Origin: Rhineura floridana
Lineage: Eukaryota; Chordata; Lepidosauria; Squamata; Rhineuridae
Direction of reading: 5' to 3'
Length of the DNA stretch: 64,000 bases
Assembly: GCF_030035675.1 (NCBI RefSeq)
Contig: NC_084483.1
Coordinates: 150,206,925-150,270,924, forward strand
In this document: in pieces, positions 26,701-39,700 of the stretch
Layout of the letters: every line of letters starts with the position of its first letter
Position numbering within the stretch: the stretch's first letter is position 1
Translations under genes and position numbers: made by a program
Notes under the pieces: generated by a model
What the model was told of the DNA's origin: nothing
The model's database searches: none
The model's input: only the letters and a program-made list of their open reading frames with translations

Positions 26701-27703
26701 GTGTGCATGTGCTTGCGCATGCGCAGTAGTGGCAAATTCAGAAGTGCAGGGTCCCTTCATGATAGTCACATCCAGACTCCCTACCCCCATTTTTTGCTGC
26801 TGGGTTGAGATTAGATCCCTTGTTAATGGCTTCTCCCCTAACAACAGACATCCCTAGGAGCCAATAAGCATGAAAGGGGGTGGGTGTTAGCTACTGAGAA
26901 GAGTCTTCTCAGTGGCTGGCTCACCTCCCTTCACTCTAATTGGCTCCAATCAGCAAAAAAAAGGTCAAGGAAGCATGTTAGAAGACTCTACTCAGTGGCT
27001 AACACACTCCCCTTTCACGCAGATTGGCTCATCAGATGCCGGAGACATAGGGACCCTGCTGGGACCCTGATCCCAAAATGTAAGGGATCTAAGACCTACC
27101 TGAGACCCTGGACCACTACCCCCGTGTGCATACGTATATATAACCTGAAGCTCATGCCAGTTCCTTCCTGCTCATGCATGTAGCACTAAACCATAATTTA
27201 GCATTACATGCGTAGCTATTATATTGCACAGTACTTATTCCAGTTTCCAAACCGGGAGGGAGGAGATCGGGACATAGACAAAAAGAAAAGGGGGAAGAAC
27301 AAGGGCACATGCATTCCCAAAGACATTTATAGAAGTTTGTTGGAAGGCGATTTTTGCAGGGGAGCAAAAACCTTGCCCAAAAGAAAGCTGCCCCAACACA
27401 CATGGCATGCAGGAGCTCAACCACCTGACAACTGCACCTTCCACCTCAGGCTCTCACTGATTTAGCAAAATACAGCATTTTATTGTTTTAAGTAGAATGC
27501 CTCTGACTGCAGCTAATGAAATAATTTCTGCATTCTGAAGAGGACAGAGCTGCTGTAAAGATTAACACAAACCACATATGATGAAGAGAAAGCGAGACTT
27601 ACCTAGGATGGCATTCTTCTCCACTTCCAGCATGTCTAAGGCCTTTGCAAAGGTTTCCCCCAACTTAGCCACCATCTCTGGCATATACAGATTGTTATGA
27701 GTC
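11769..27703 (-). CDS. XPO5: XPO5 coding exons 21-32 (C-terminal third)
   Basis: Exons in gene order: 21 27703-27603; 22 25041-24945; 23 22548-22412; 24 21595-21498; 25 20667-20621; 26 19524-19430; 27 18482-18420; 28 16829-16747; 29 13828-13721; 30 13550-13410; 31 13217-13053; 32 11909-11769. Recognisable peptides are [20 protein letters not shown] (21), [16 protein letters not shown] (23), [12 protein letters not shown] (25), an acidic stretch [13 protein letters not shown] (26), GKCLMKQE (28), [20 protein letters not shown] (30), [20 protein letters not shown] (31) and [20 protein letters not shown] (32). Exon 23 uses a weak-looking donor (C|GTATCC) that is required by the reading frame. 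Exons 23-28 (523 nt) lie between inverted L2-like LINE copies. Confidence 0.96.
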
Positions 27704-30700
27704 CTGGAAGAGAGCATGATGTTCCACAGTCACATGTTGTACTCAAGAGCCGCTTAGCAGTGGGAAACCACCATCATCTTATGAACAGCTCCTGCGTCTG
27801 GTGATGAGGAAGGCGAGACCAAGCACTTGTGCATAGGATCCCCCTTCCTTACCAAGAAAAGCACTAATCTCTTGGGGATATGGAGAAGACTCCACTTTAT
27901 TTATAGAGGGTACCAGCTGAGCTGCCCCACACAACAGCTACCCTCAGTTCACTTCATCTCAGCCCTTTGAAATACTGGCTGCAATAACTCAATAAAAGGC
28001 CACAGTCAGAGAGAGGCCTTAGAACCTGCAGGCAAATTCTGTTTCTAGCAAAATCCTCTGCACCCGCTGACCTGCAGAGGAAAGGCTATCCGACCTCTGA
28101 AAGACAAATAGTGCCTCTCCAAGGATGGATCAGAGTCCCTAGAAAGGCAGCTGACCCTGGATGAATGCAGCAGTTAAGTAATATGCTCACATGCTATAAG
28201 CAGCTGTGTCGGAGAGAGATGCTCCCCTGAAAGGGGAACAGCTCTGCATCATCCACACCATGCTGCCAGGGAGGGCCCTCCATTCAGCCACGGGTGACTT
28301 CTCTTTTGCCATCCAGGCTAAGCAGGGTCCCTCACCAACTAGATGTATCATCTGAGTGGGGAGGGGGGAAGGGTCTCTGACTCACCTACCTCTCTCCTTT
28401 GAGACCTCAGACCTCCACTCAGGGCTTCGGCAACTGCACACAGCACAAATTCTGCAGCCAAACGGCCCAACAGCCTCCGCCAAAACTGCAATGTCACTGT
28501 ACCTGCTGCTAGAGGTGATCAATGGTAACTCAGTATCTCCCCCTAGTGCAGCGTTTTCCCCAAAGTGTGAGGGGACAGGGGTAGCAAAGGACTAGGACGT
28601 TGGGTGGTGGGGGCAGGCCTCTCAATTGCTCTCCAGAGTCTCATCTTTCATTTTTAGAAGTCTCTAAAAGAAGTCTCTATACTTGTGAAGAAAAACCTTC
28701 AAGAATGTGACCAAAGTGTAACCAATGCAGCGATGTCTGCCTGAGCTTGCAGAGAGCCTGGAACAATAGTTCTGAGATGTGAACAGCCCATTCATTTCAA
28801 AAGATGCTAACAGAGGCTGCAAGAAAGGAGAAGCATCATATTACGAAGACTGACTGCTTGTTTTGGTAAAAACCTCTAAGCACCACATACAGAGGGCTTT
28901 ATTGTTTAATCATTTATGCTACCCTGAAGAGAATATTAACTGTGAAGAATATGGGAAATGCTGTCCTAGAGGTCTTACCAATACCCACATGCCAACCAGA
29001 ACCCTTTTCGAAGTGTCAAATGACAACATCCGCCAAGATGTTGTTTTCTAACCGAGGATGTTACAGCTTTGGAATCTGACTACTGTAACTAAGATAGCTT
29101 TTGGGTCAGACCTGTTTGATTGAAGGGCAATCAAGGTTTCCCAAACTGAAGTACATGACCAAAATTAGAACAGATAGCACGGGACGCATGGTTCACAATC
29201 TGAGTGTGAATGCCAGTGGCTGGCCTTTGCACAGTAGCATATGCCTTCCTTAAAATGCAAGGATGAATCTGTCACGAATAAAGCAGGGGAATCATGAAGA
29301 TCCTTGCTGGTTAGGCCATGCGTGCTGATGACAGTGGCATTCAATTTTATCTCTGGGATCCATGTCCTGAAGAGTTTGAATGTCTCTGGAGCTTAGTACT
29401 CTGTTGATGAATGTGCTCATGTGACTTGACAATAGTTCACTGGAGTTAAGTCTTTTAAAACATATCTTGAAATCAAAATTGCAGAAGACAACAGCAAATC
29501 TGTATATTATCAATTAGGATAATGTTGTTGCATATGCCAAGACTAATTTTTTTATGCCTACTATAAAAAATTAATACAGAATAAAATTTGAGATCTGGAA
29601 ATAGTAGTGAACAGACAGAAATAAGTTACTCAAAAGCAGTACATTTTGCATCGGAAAAAAGTCTCAAACATGGGGTGGAGGATGTACTTTAGTGTCCTGT
29701 AGGCCTCTGGTAATCTCAGACAATGTTCAAATAGCAAAGAGATTTACTGACTATTGGACAACAACACAGATCTTTTAGAATTTCAGAGTGCAACAGCTGA
29801 AGTGGTGTATTTATCTCTGTCCATCTCATGATTTTATCTTGATATTGACTTATCCATACTTCATGGTCTATTTACATACTACTACTCATTAGGTTTATAG
29901 CAAGACCATTTAACATGTGGCACATTCATCAATGCACATGAGCAATACATTTTTAAACATAAGGAAAACAGTAATTTCACAGACACAAATGAAAACACAA
30001 TCACCTAGGAGTCACAGCCTTACCCCTCAGCAGAAGCTTGTCCCCGTTGTCTTCAGCAGTCCCCCAATAGTGCTGCCTATTTATAATATTCTCCAAATGC
30101 TCTCCCCCCATCCTTTACCCAATCTCTCAGACTGCTCTGTCCCCTTTTGTTTCTGCATATTCACAGTATGAGGATGGTGGCTACAAGGATGGGAAGCAGG
30201 ATAAGAAAGGTGGAACGCCTCTACAGGCTGATGAGTGAATAGTCCTTGCATGACAAATCACAAGACAGCCCTGCATCTGCATACAGGCTAACCTCTTCCA
30301 CTAGAGCACACAAAGATCCCACAGGACTAGGAGGAGATAGTGGGTGAACACAAAGAGTCTCATGAGCTCTGTACAAAGGACAGAAGGAACTGTGATTCTG
30401 GTTCAGAAACTTCTAGGGTAATAAAAACTGCAACAAAACAAGAAAAGCTGAGAAGTGGTTAGAGAAATGAAGACCAACAGGTGTAATAGGTAACAGAGCA
30501 AACCTATATACATCCAACAAGATGTAAATAGGAAGCCAATACAACTGTTAGAAATCAAGAGTGGATTACCTGAATAAAAAGGCTTTCACAGGTTTAAACT
30601 ACTCACATGAGGGGGGTATATAATTAATTGTCCCTGTTGTCAAGGGCATAGCAAATTTTACACACATAACTTACCTTTGTGCAGACTGTTAGCTTTACCT

Positions 30701-33700
30701 ACAGCTTCACCTGCCACACACAGCACAAGGTACCATGCAAGAAACCCAAAGAAGAACAAGTGCAACCATTTACTTGACATTCTCATCATCCTTCTAGCTG
30801 TCATAATTCATGGTAGCGAAACTCTGTGTTCAAACATTATCTATTTGCATCCACCCTAGGGATGGAAGTCACAACTCAAATTCTTTGGAACTCTATTGGA
30901 CTGGTCTTGCGCATTCAAAGGAAAGATGGCTCAGATGAGTAGAATGTAGTCATTTCTCTATGGTATTTAAACTCAGACCTGGTTTGGACATGCAGAGGAA
31001 TGAGCTGGTGAAGTGGAACTGTACTACTTCATACTGCAGGTGGTGAGGAACAATTTTAGAATGTCCCCATTTAATTATACAATAAACCTCACTGCATGTA
31101 AGGGTAGGACAGTTCTAGCACAGCCCATCGTCCTTTATGCTAATTTTGTACTTGCAGTGAGTTTTTCAAATATGGGAGCACTGGAAAAAATGTGTGATCT
31201 ATTATCTGAAGTGGTACGATCCATTCTACCATCTCAGGACTCTTCCATCTCCATCTGGTGCATGTAAAGGCAAAGCTACAAACTCTCTCTCACACAGAGA
31301 TAGCTGTCTTCTGCATGCTGAGCCAGTCATGAGTTCTGCCATTATTATATTTTAAAATGTATTAACTGCCTTTCTCCAGAAAGGACCCAAGGTAGTGCTC
31401 CAAATAAGGAACAGTGCTTAAATATTCAAATGAATTAATTTCAAAGTATGGAGCTAGCATGCTAGTTCTAAACGTCCTTGGGAAAAGACCAATAACATTC
31501 CGATGTGGACATAATAGAGTGCTACATCCACTGCATTAGAATGTCAGTGCAGATGGTACAGGCAAGGGCCTGCTCAAGCTCAACTTTGGCCCCCTCCCAC
31601 TTATTTATTTTTTTTAAAAAACAAGGCAAGCAGAGTTCATCTGGGAGTTGCTAACATACAAAGGTTCTTGGTCTTTTAGTACAGTGGCATTTCAAAGATG
31701 TTTTTAAAGCTTTTTTAAAAAAGATGTTTTTAAACATGTTTTGTTTTAATATATTTTAAAGTCTGTTTTTATGATGTTTTAGAGTGTTTTTAGTGGGGTT
31801 TTTTTGCCGCCCTGGGTTCCTACTGGGAGGAAGGGGGGGATATAAATTTAATTAATAAATAATAACTAAAGACTATGTAGGTGACTGGCTATTGTAAGCT
31901 CTATTAAATAGAGAATTGTGCATTAAGTGGTGCCACTGTCAGGAAATGCTTGGAAACTCATCCAAGATCTGTAACTTTTACAAGGCAAAAGCAAATATCT
32001 ACTTAATTAGTTAGATAATTTATATGCTACCATTCAATATAAATATTTTCATGGTGACTTACAAATAAAGACAAAATACAAATTGCCATGGTCTAGCCTG
32101 GCATCTCTACTAGATGCACTTTTTAATTGGTCAACAAAAGAGCTTGCATGTTAGTTTTACAAAAAATAAAATAAGCTCTAATGATGTTACTTCACATTTG
32201 CATACAACGCCGCCAGTTTCTAGCCAGGAAACACCCTCCCTAAATCCCTTATCTTCTTCACAACATATTAATTCACTTCCTATTTGGTTGCTTTGGCCTT
32301 CTGCTGTTCCTTTTTTTCCACCTAGTTGAGATTTCACCTGGCAGCCTGTGCTGTTGAATTTTGGTTTGTAGCCAAGAAAGACCTGGCCACGTCATCATTT
32401 CCTGGGGAGACTATTTATGTGCTCTGGCGACCAAGTAACCAACTGCTTGACTTCCAGTTTACCCCACACCGCTTGTTTCCATTTATTGATATAGATTGGA
32501 CAGCTCAACCTAAGTAATATCAGGGGAGCTGTTTCATAATCTGTGTCTATTCATGTATTAATAAAATCACTTATGTCTTGGCCTTTCAGGTCTCAAAAGA
32601 GCCCCCAAGGAAGCTTACAACCATAAAACCACCAAAACAAAAAGATTGTGAAGGGGAAAAAAAATCATTTTTTTAAAAAAAGCCATTCAAACAGTAAAAA
32701 CATATTGACAGTAAAATCCTAGACATGTCTACTCCGTAAGGGATACTTGCTTTCAAGTGTGTATAGCATTGCAGCCTCAAGCTAATGAAAAAAGAAGTTT
32801 TTGCCATTGACTAAAATCCATAAGGAAGGAGGGGATCTGTGAATTTGAATGATTTAATTCTACTTGTACAGATCCCTTGTTTAACACCACTTTTTCACTT
32901 TTGGTAGATGATATCACAAGTTAAAGAGAATTTCCCCAGAAGCTAGCTTGCTAAGTAAAAGTGATTACTCCTGGGCTTCCCTCACACTCTGAAAGCCCTC
33001 TAAATCCACCTCCGCTTCTAGTCACAAGACCATATAGTACTGCCATTGTTGATGAGTTCAAACATTCATCTAGCCTAGTTTCCTATTTGAACATGTCCAT
33101 TTATCCTGTGTCTCACAGGCAATTAATGCCCTTGTCACAGATCTCCATATTTTGGCAAAAACAGCAATACAGGCGGGCCCCGCTTATACAGCAGGTTCTG
33201 TTCCAGACCCCCGCCGTAAAGTGGAAATCGCCGTAAAGCGGAACCCCATTGAGTATAATGGGGTGCGTCGTGCAAAAATGCCGCAAAATGCCACAAAAGC
33301 GGCTTTAAAACGGGGAATGAAAGCCGCCGCATTAGCGGAACGCTGGTAAGCGAAGCGCCGGTAAGTGGGGCCCTACTGTAAGAACCAGCATGAGAATTGA
33401 GATGAACACTTTGCCCCATTTTTGTTAAATGTTCGTTGTCTATGGATTTTTCGAAACCGCTTATATACTGTTAGCTAACACAACTTCTAAGAACACAAAA
33501 ACATGAGCCCTGCTGGATTAGACCAATGGCCCCTCTAGTCTGGCATCCTGTTCTCACAGTGGCCAACTAGATGCCTATAGAAGCACTGTTGTGATTCCCA
33601 GCAACTGGTACGCAGAGGTATATTACTTCTGACACTGAAGGTAGCACTTAGCCATTGATAGCCTTATCCTCCATGAAAAATATATAATCCTTGAGGATAG

Positions 33701-36700
33701 AAGTGGAGGGAAACAGAAGTAATTTTCCATGTCAATTACTTAATAAAGCTTTCCAGTGATGATGATAACCCACATATACCATGACTGTCAGGGCTGCTCC
33801 TTCGTAGTTCCACAAATCCTGCCATTTTAGCATTCAGCAGACAAGTCATCACAATGTTCCTCAGACAACCACAAACAACTTAACTGAATTAGGCTGATTT
33901 GAATTATCCTCTCCCTGTCTTTCTATCTTCCTGATGATGTATTTTATATGATATATTATCACATCAGAAACTGATGTCTCATATTTTCTCCCAAGACTAT
34001 CCATAGATATAAAACAAACACTGCAAGCTGAGAGATTGCAGAGAACAGAAAGAGCCTCAACACATCTGCCACCAGTGTTGGTGGTAAGCTGTTCAGAAGA
34101 CTGATTTCACGAAGTGCGCAACTGAGAAGAAACTTCAGCTGCAACATGATGCATGAAGAGTAAAAAGATAATTCACAATAGCAAATCGCAGAGGCAACTT
34201 GAAAGGGTTGAATGTATGTCAAGAACACTAGGAAAGGCTGGGTTTAATTTTGTGTTTAGTGAAAGTGAGGGGGGGAAATCATGAGAATTCCCAGCACAAA
34301 AGGGCAGGGTAGAACTGGGTGTTCCTTTCCCCTTATCTACTTCATTACAACATTCAGTATGCAACAGCTACATTGGCTTTCATGAGGAGACATGCTGCTC
34401 AGAGTACATAGCATTTTCATTATGAGATTGGTATCATGCTAAATTGACCCACCTTATGAGAGCAAGCAAGTTGTCGCAAAGTTTCAGGACTTGCACAGAA
34501 CAGGGGTTACGGTAGATTGGACTGCCGTTAGACATGTACCCAACCACAAATCCTCCAGCCTTTGCCTCTTCCAAGGAAGCAGGCCAACGAGCCCGTTTTA
34601 TAACTCCCAGAATGGTGTACACACAAAAGCATATCTATAGAGAAATAAGAGGGAATCTTGCTAAGGGTGAAAATGAAAGAAGAACAGGTGGCCGAGAGTC
34701 CTTTTCCTTGAAACGCACAATATAACAATTTGGTAAGATTGCTTCAGACATGACTATTTTTCTCTATGGCAGGGGCAGGAGCCTTGTGTCTGGGGTGGGG
34801 AATATGGCCCTCCAGGACTCTCTATCTGGCCTCTGAGACTCTCCTCAGGCTCCCTCTCTCACTGCCTGCTGCACACCCTCTTTAAGTACTTTTAGCTAGC
34901 TGGAAATGGTCTTTGAACTCTGATAATGCCTCTTGCTTGCCAGGATAGAGGGTGGAAAGATGTCTGTGGGACTGTGTGTATAGAATCCTCTGAGTTTTGT
35001 GTAACTGGAACATGGCCAACTGTACAAAGGAAAAAGTCACACCTGTTGTTCCTTCCATTTTTGCCTTTGGCCCACCCATCACTGGCATGCAGCTGCCAGA
35101 AGGCTGCCCACGTGGCCCTCAGGCTCAACAAGGTTCCTTGCCCCTGCTCTACAGTGATTACTTCTGGTTTGGAAAAAGCATGTGCTCAACCACACATCCA
35201 TGGTCATGTGTGATGAACATATACATATATTTTAACCAATGGGAAACTGCATGCGTCTTCACCACACACGGCAACCTCTCAAATACAACAAAAACAGAAC
35301 AAAACAAAATGCACACCCAGCAGAGTTATGCCATTCAGGATTATGTGCAAATTAAGAGAAGGGGGAGGGGGAAGCTGAGAAATTTCATATTACTGAGCTG
35401 ACATCTTAAAGTGAGCCATCTTTGACAGAAGCCATCTGTTCCTCTACAGAATGACAGCTTCTAGTACTTCAGGACTAAAACAAAAACAGCTGCTGGGTAG
35501 GCCAGATCATTTAGTAGACACAAGAGGCAGAAGCCCCCTCCCATGTGAACTCTCCCTCCCCAATAGGAATGACAGAGCCCAGATATACCAGCTTGTCCAT
35601 GTTCAGGGGTGGTAGCATGTGCCAAAGTGCTATCTATGACATATGTTTTGTGAAAAATGTGGAACGCTCTCTTAGCAGAGATTATCCACCTATTGAGCAA
35701 GGAGATATATTCCACAATATGACCAAGTCCGTTCTCCAAAGTTCATGCTTTCTCAGATAACTACTACTTACTCTAGAACGATTTAGGCCACAGGGATCTT
35801 CCATGACTGGATCTGTAAGTTTGTTATCAGCACCAACATAGCAGATAAAATCTTCAGGGTTTGTCAGGACTCTAACAGAGAGAGAGGAAAAAGACAGAGT
35901 CAGGTGTCTACATGTAAGCACAAATCCCCTTTGCTCCAAGCAGTCAATTCCATTTGAAAATGTATTATGGAAAGTGGCAGCTATCAATAAATATTTGTTT
36001 GTCCTGCTTCTTCAGCATGTTGTAATATCAGATTACAACAAGGTGGAGGGAGCACATGTTGTACAGGCTGCAATCCTATGTACACTTATTTGGAAGTAAG
36101 ACCTATTGAACTAAATGGGATTTACTTCAGAGTACACATGCATAAGATCATGCTGCCAGCAGTTAAAATGCTGAATCTCATGATCTGGGGTGGGTGGATG
36201 GGTGGAATTCCTCTTCAAAATCTTACAAAGAGGTGTTATAATGTAACTTTGCTGGGATTTCTCTCTATCCTGACCACCACTGTAGAAACCACATCTTTCA
36301 TCACCACCACACACCCCAAATATGTTAATTTTAATCAAAGTTATCAACAGATGCAATTCTCACACTCTCCCTTCTTGAAGATAGAGAAGATAATTTAAGC
36401 GAGAAGAACATCTGAATGATCCATCTCGTATGTGGAGCTCATACAGACATAATGGTGTAAACGCCCCTGCAGTTCTTACTCACTTCCCACAACAATGCTG
36501 TGTGACAGGAATAAAGTGATTGCCCTGGGACTCTGCTGCCCTAAGATGCTTATACAAACTGAGCTAAGAGGCAACAGAATCCAGCCACTTTATCCCCATT
36601 GTGAATGAGAGCAGTGCCAGAGTAGTTGTATCCACTGGCTTCATTTTTATGTGCACCAATTAAGTCAACTGACATAAACCACCAGAAAAACACCACCACA

Positions 36701-39700
36701 AGAGACATTTTCCAAATCTGAATCTGCAACAGGAAAGGAGCAGGAGCTAGGAAGTGGAAGCTGGCAGCCAAGGAGTCTGAACATGAGGGGTGGGAGATGC
36801 ATCCCCTCAATTTGGGTTCCACCCCCACCTCCATTCCTTCCTGTGGTTATGTCCATGGATTCAATATAACCTCAATATTTGGACTGGGATTTTTTTAAAA
36901 AAATGAGGTGATTATTTATTGAGTGGAGATGCCAGGTGGTAGTCCATGTGCCTTTTATTTTTACATCTCTGAACTCAAATAAAAATGCTAAGAATACCAG
37001 AAAACAGTAAGCGCCTCAACATGGTACTCACACAGGCTGGTGATAGTGTTTCTTACATATAAACACAATTTAAATGCAACTTCTTCTAAGACTTGCCTAC
37101 TCCAATGTCTAGCACTGTAATCTTTTTCACTGCACTATATTAAAGAATGGACAGTTCTTGCACCTCCTCATCTCCTCAGACAGCCACAGGGTTGCCACAG
37201 GAGACATGAGTTCCTCCAAGAAAGCCTTCTGCCGCTCATAATCCTTGAACTGGTTGCTAATCAGGACTAGGGCTTCCATGAGAGCACACTTCTCCATCTG
37301 GGTCAGGAGCAGCTCATTGGATAGCAGCTGCTTTACATGGTTATACAGCATGTCAAAATTTGGCTAGAAGAATTAAAAAAAAAAGTCAGTTAGCTGACAG
37401 CACCAAACAGGACGTCTTGGATACACACTGAATTCCTACATAGAATATCTGGAGATAAGAGACTGCTCTTGCTCAAAGCAATTCCATACATTATGATGTC
37501 TGCAGGAAACACCAGCGCTTCCTACACCAAACAGTTAACATATGGACATGACAATTAGGTTTCCCAGATGCATACATACTAGTGTTTAAAGATACTTACA
37601 TATGTGTATGTGTGTGTGATGTTCACATATTACATATTTGCTATGGAAACTATGCAGTATTCCTCACACCAATCATAATATATGAAGCTGCTTTAAGTTC
37701 CAAGGTGTTATACCCACACACTGAACTTCATATCTACTCCACCCCTATATTTCTCTACCTCTTCCACAAGCTGTCTCTCTGCTGTGACTCATGGTTGAAA
37801 TAAAGATTGACTGACAGACAATGAAAGGTGGATGTCAGTGATCAGTGCCATTTCCACCACTAACATTCAAAACACACACAGAACTGTTATTTAAATTTTA
37901 TTCACTGCAGTCTCACAATAAAAGAAGCAAACTGATCACAGGGAGCTTTAAACCACACCCCTCTCCTTCATACACACGTGTGCGCATGCGCGCACGCACA
38001 CACACATCATGTACAAATTCAGTAAAGTACCAGGACAAGCTGAGGGTAGTCCCGGCACATCTTGATTATTGAGGAACAGGCATGTCTTCTCACATTCTTC
38101 ACTGCACGGGTCCTTGGAGCCTAGGGGAATCAGTCAATAAAACTTCAGGATAGCATTTTATTCTGCACATTTTAACAGAACCAATTGTTGGTCATACCTA
38201 TCAGTATACCACTCTGTATCAGAGCAAACCACAAAAGGTCAAAAGCTCTCTTAGAACAGGATAGTTTTCACCATCTATCAAAAGGAGAGCAGAGACTCAA
38301 CACAACAAACCACCTGGTCAGAGAGTTCCAAAGGCACAGGCTCACTGTTGAGAAGGCCACCTGAACTTCTAATGGTGACTGAATCAGTTGATGACCATAA
38401 ATCCCAAGGTGGGGGAAATGGTATATGGAAACATCTGCATAATATTTTCTGCTTTTGCTAATCACAGGGGAGGTGCAGAGCACTGAAGTCCCATCCTCAG
38501 GGCATTGGAAATTTTATTCAGCCACCATTTTGGTGCTTGAGATTTTATGAGGCTTTGCTGTCCCACTTTCAAGCCTACCTGTACAGCTATATGGGCTAAA
38601 CACTTGCTTTTTTTAAGAAATGAAAGCTAATATTCTAAGGAAACTGAACTCTGTTCTTAACATAAAATTCTATATTTTGAAACACTTGCTTAGAATTGTG
38701 GAAAACACATAACCTTTAGTTATGATCCTCCCATAACACTGTTTAAATGCTTCATTATATACTCTGTGACAGATAGGCAACTGCATGTCAATCACAGCCG
38801 TAGAGAAGGGCTGAAAGATGTGTGTAGCTAGTACTGAAATTTGTCTCCCCAGGGGTCCAGTGGAAGAACTAGAATCCAATAAACTTCTTGCTGTATTGAA
38901 TTTCAGTCTAAAGTGCCTTAGTATATAAACAGTATTTTGCTATGGAGTCACATTAGGAAGTTTAATCCATACATCTATACTTGGTACACTATGGCTGAAA
39001 TGATCTTACCTTACTTTCTTCTACAACTTCAAAGGTAACAGAGGCAAAGAGCTATGGGAGCAAGAACAAAAGTCACTCATCAATAGTCCATACTTTTGAA
39101 TGTGCTCCATACCAGTCACCAATCTAAGAATAGGTGTACCAAGACCACAAAAATGTCTTTATCAAGACAAGGTGTTCCTGTTTTTTTTTTCTGTGCAAGA
39201 CAAGGATTTCATCAGGTGGGAGGTGCCCCTTAATAGTGACAAGGCCAACCCTGTGTTCAAATCTAACACTAATCCCCTGGGTAAAACATGTTTGTAACAG
39301 TTCTTCAGTGTTCTCCACTTTTAGAATGGAGAGGTCACCTGTAAGCATGGAGATGGACTAGCAGCAGTGTACAATCAAGTACCACACCTCACAAACTACT
39401 AGAAACTCCACTCAGCTCCCCTCAAGCTTCCAAGTTTTTAACAGAAACTAGCCATACATTTTCAACATTTGTCTCTGCAATTCTGAGCCCCCAAAACATG
39501 TTCTTTTTAAAAAGAAAACTTTCATTTTCAGTTTTTATCAGACAATCTCTCTTTAAAACATTTATATCCCACCACATTTTATGCTCAAACTGGCTTACAA
39601 CAATAGTTACAATCATAGCACGGCTGAAATCAAAATGCTTTTGTTTCATTTTGTTAACATCCCAATATGGCAGCACAAAATATACCAATCACCCAGCTGT

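Larger units (their letters stand above)
27704..34452. other. XPO5 intron 20 (6.7 kb), largely unannotated
   Basis: The largest intron in the window. It holds the LINE tail at 31675-31865, the Tigger-like MITE at 33170-33378 and the CR1-like fragment at 33490-33715. From 27704 to 31674 I recognise no gene, RNA or repeat family. Confidence 0.5.

Noticed and set aside
28283-28335. Possible second 5S-like element (GGCTAAGCAGGGTC)
   Set aside because: Only a dozen bases match the 5S control region and the flanks do not continue the alignment.
34997-35401. 134-codon plus-strand frame opposite XPO5 intron 19
   Set aside because: Composition and lack of motifs suggest chance; there are no credible splice or promoter signals.
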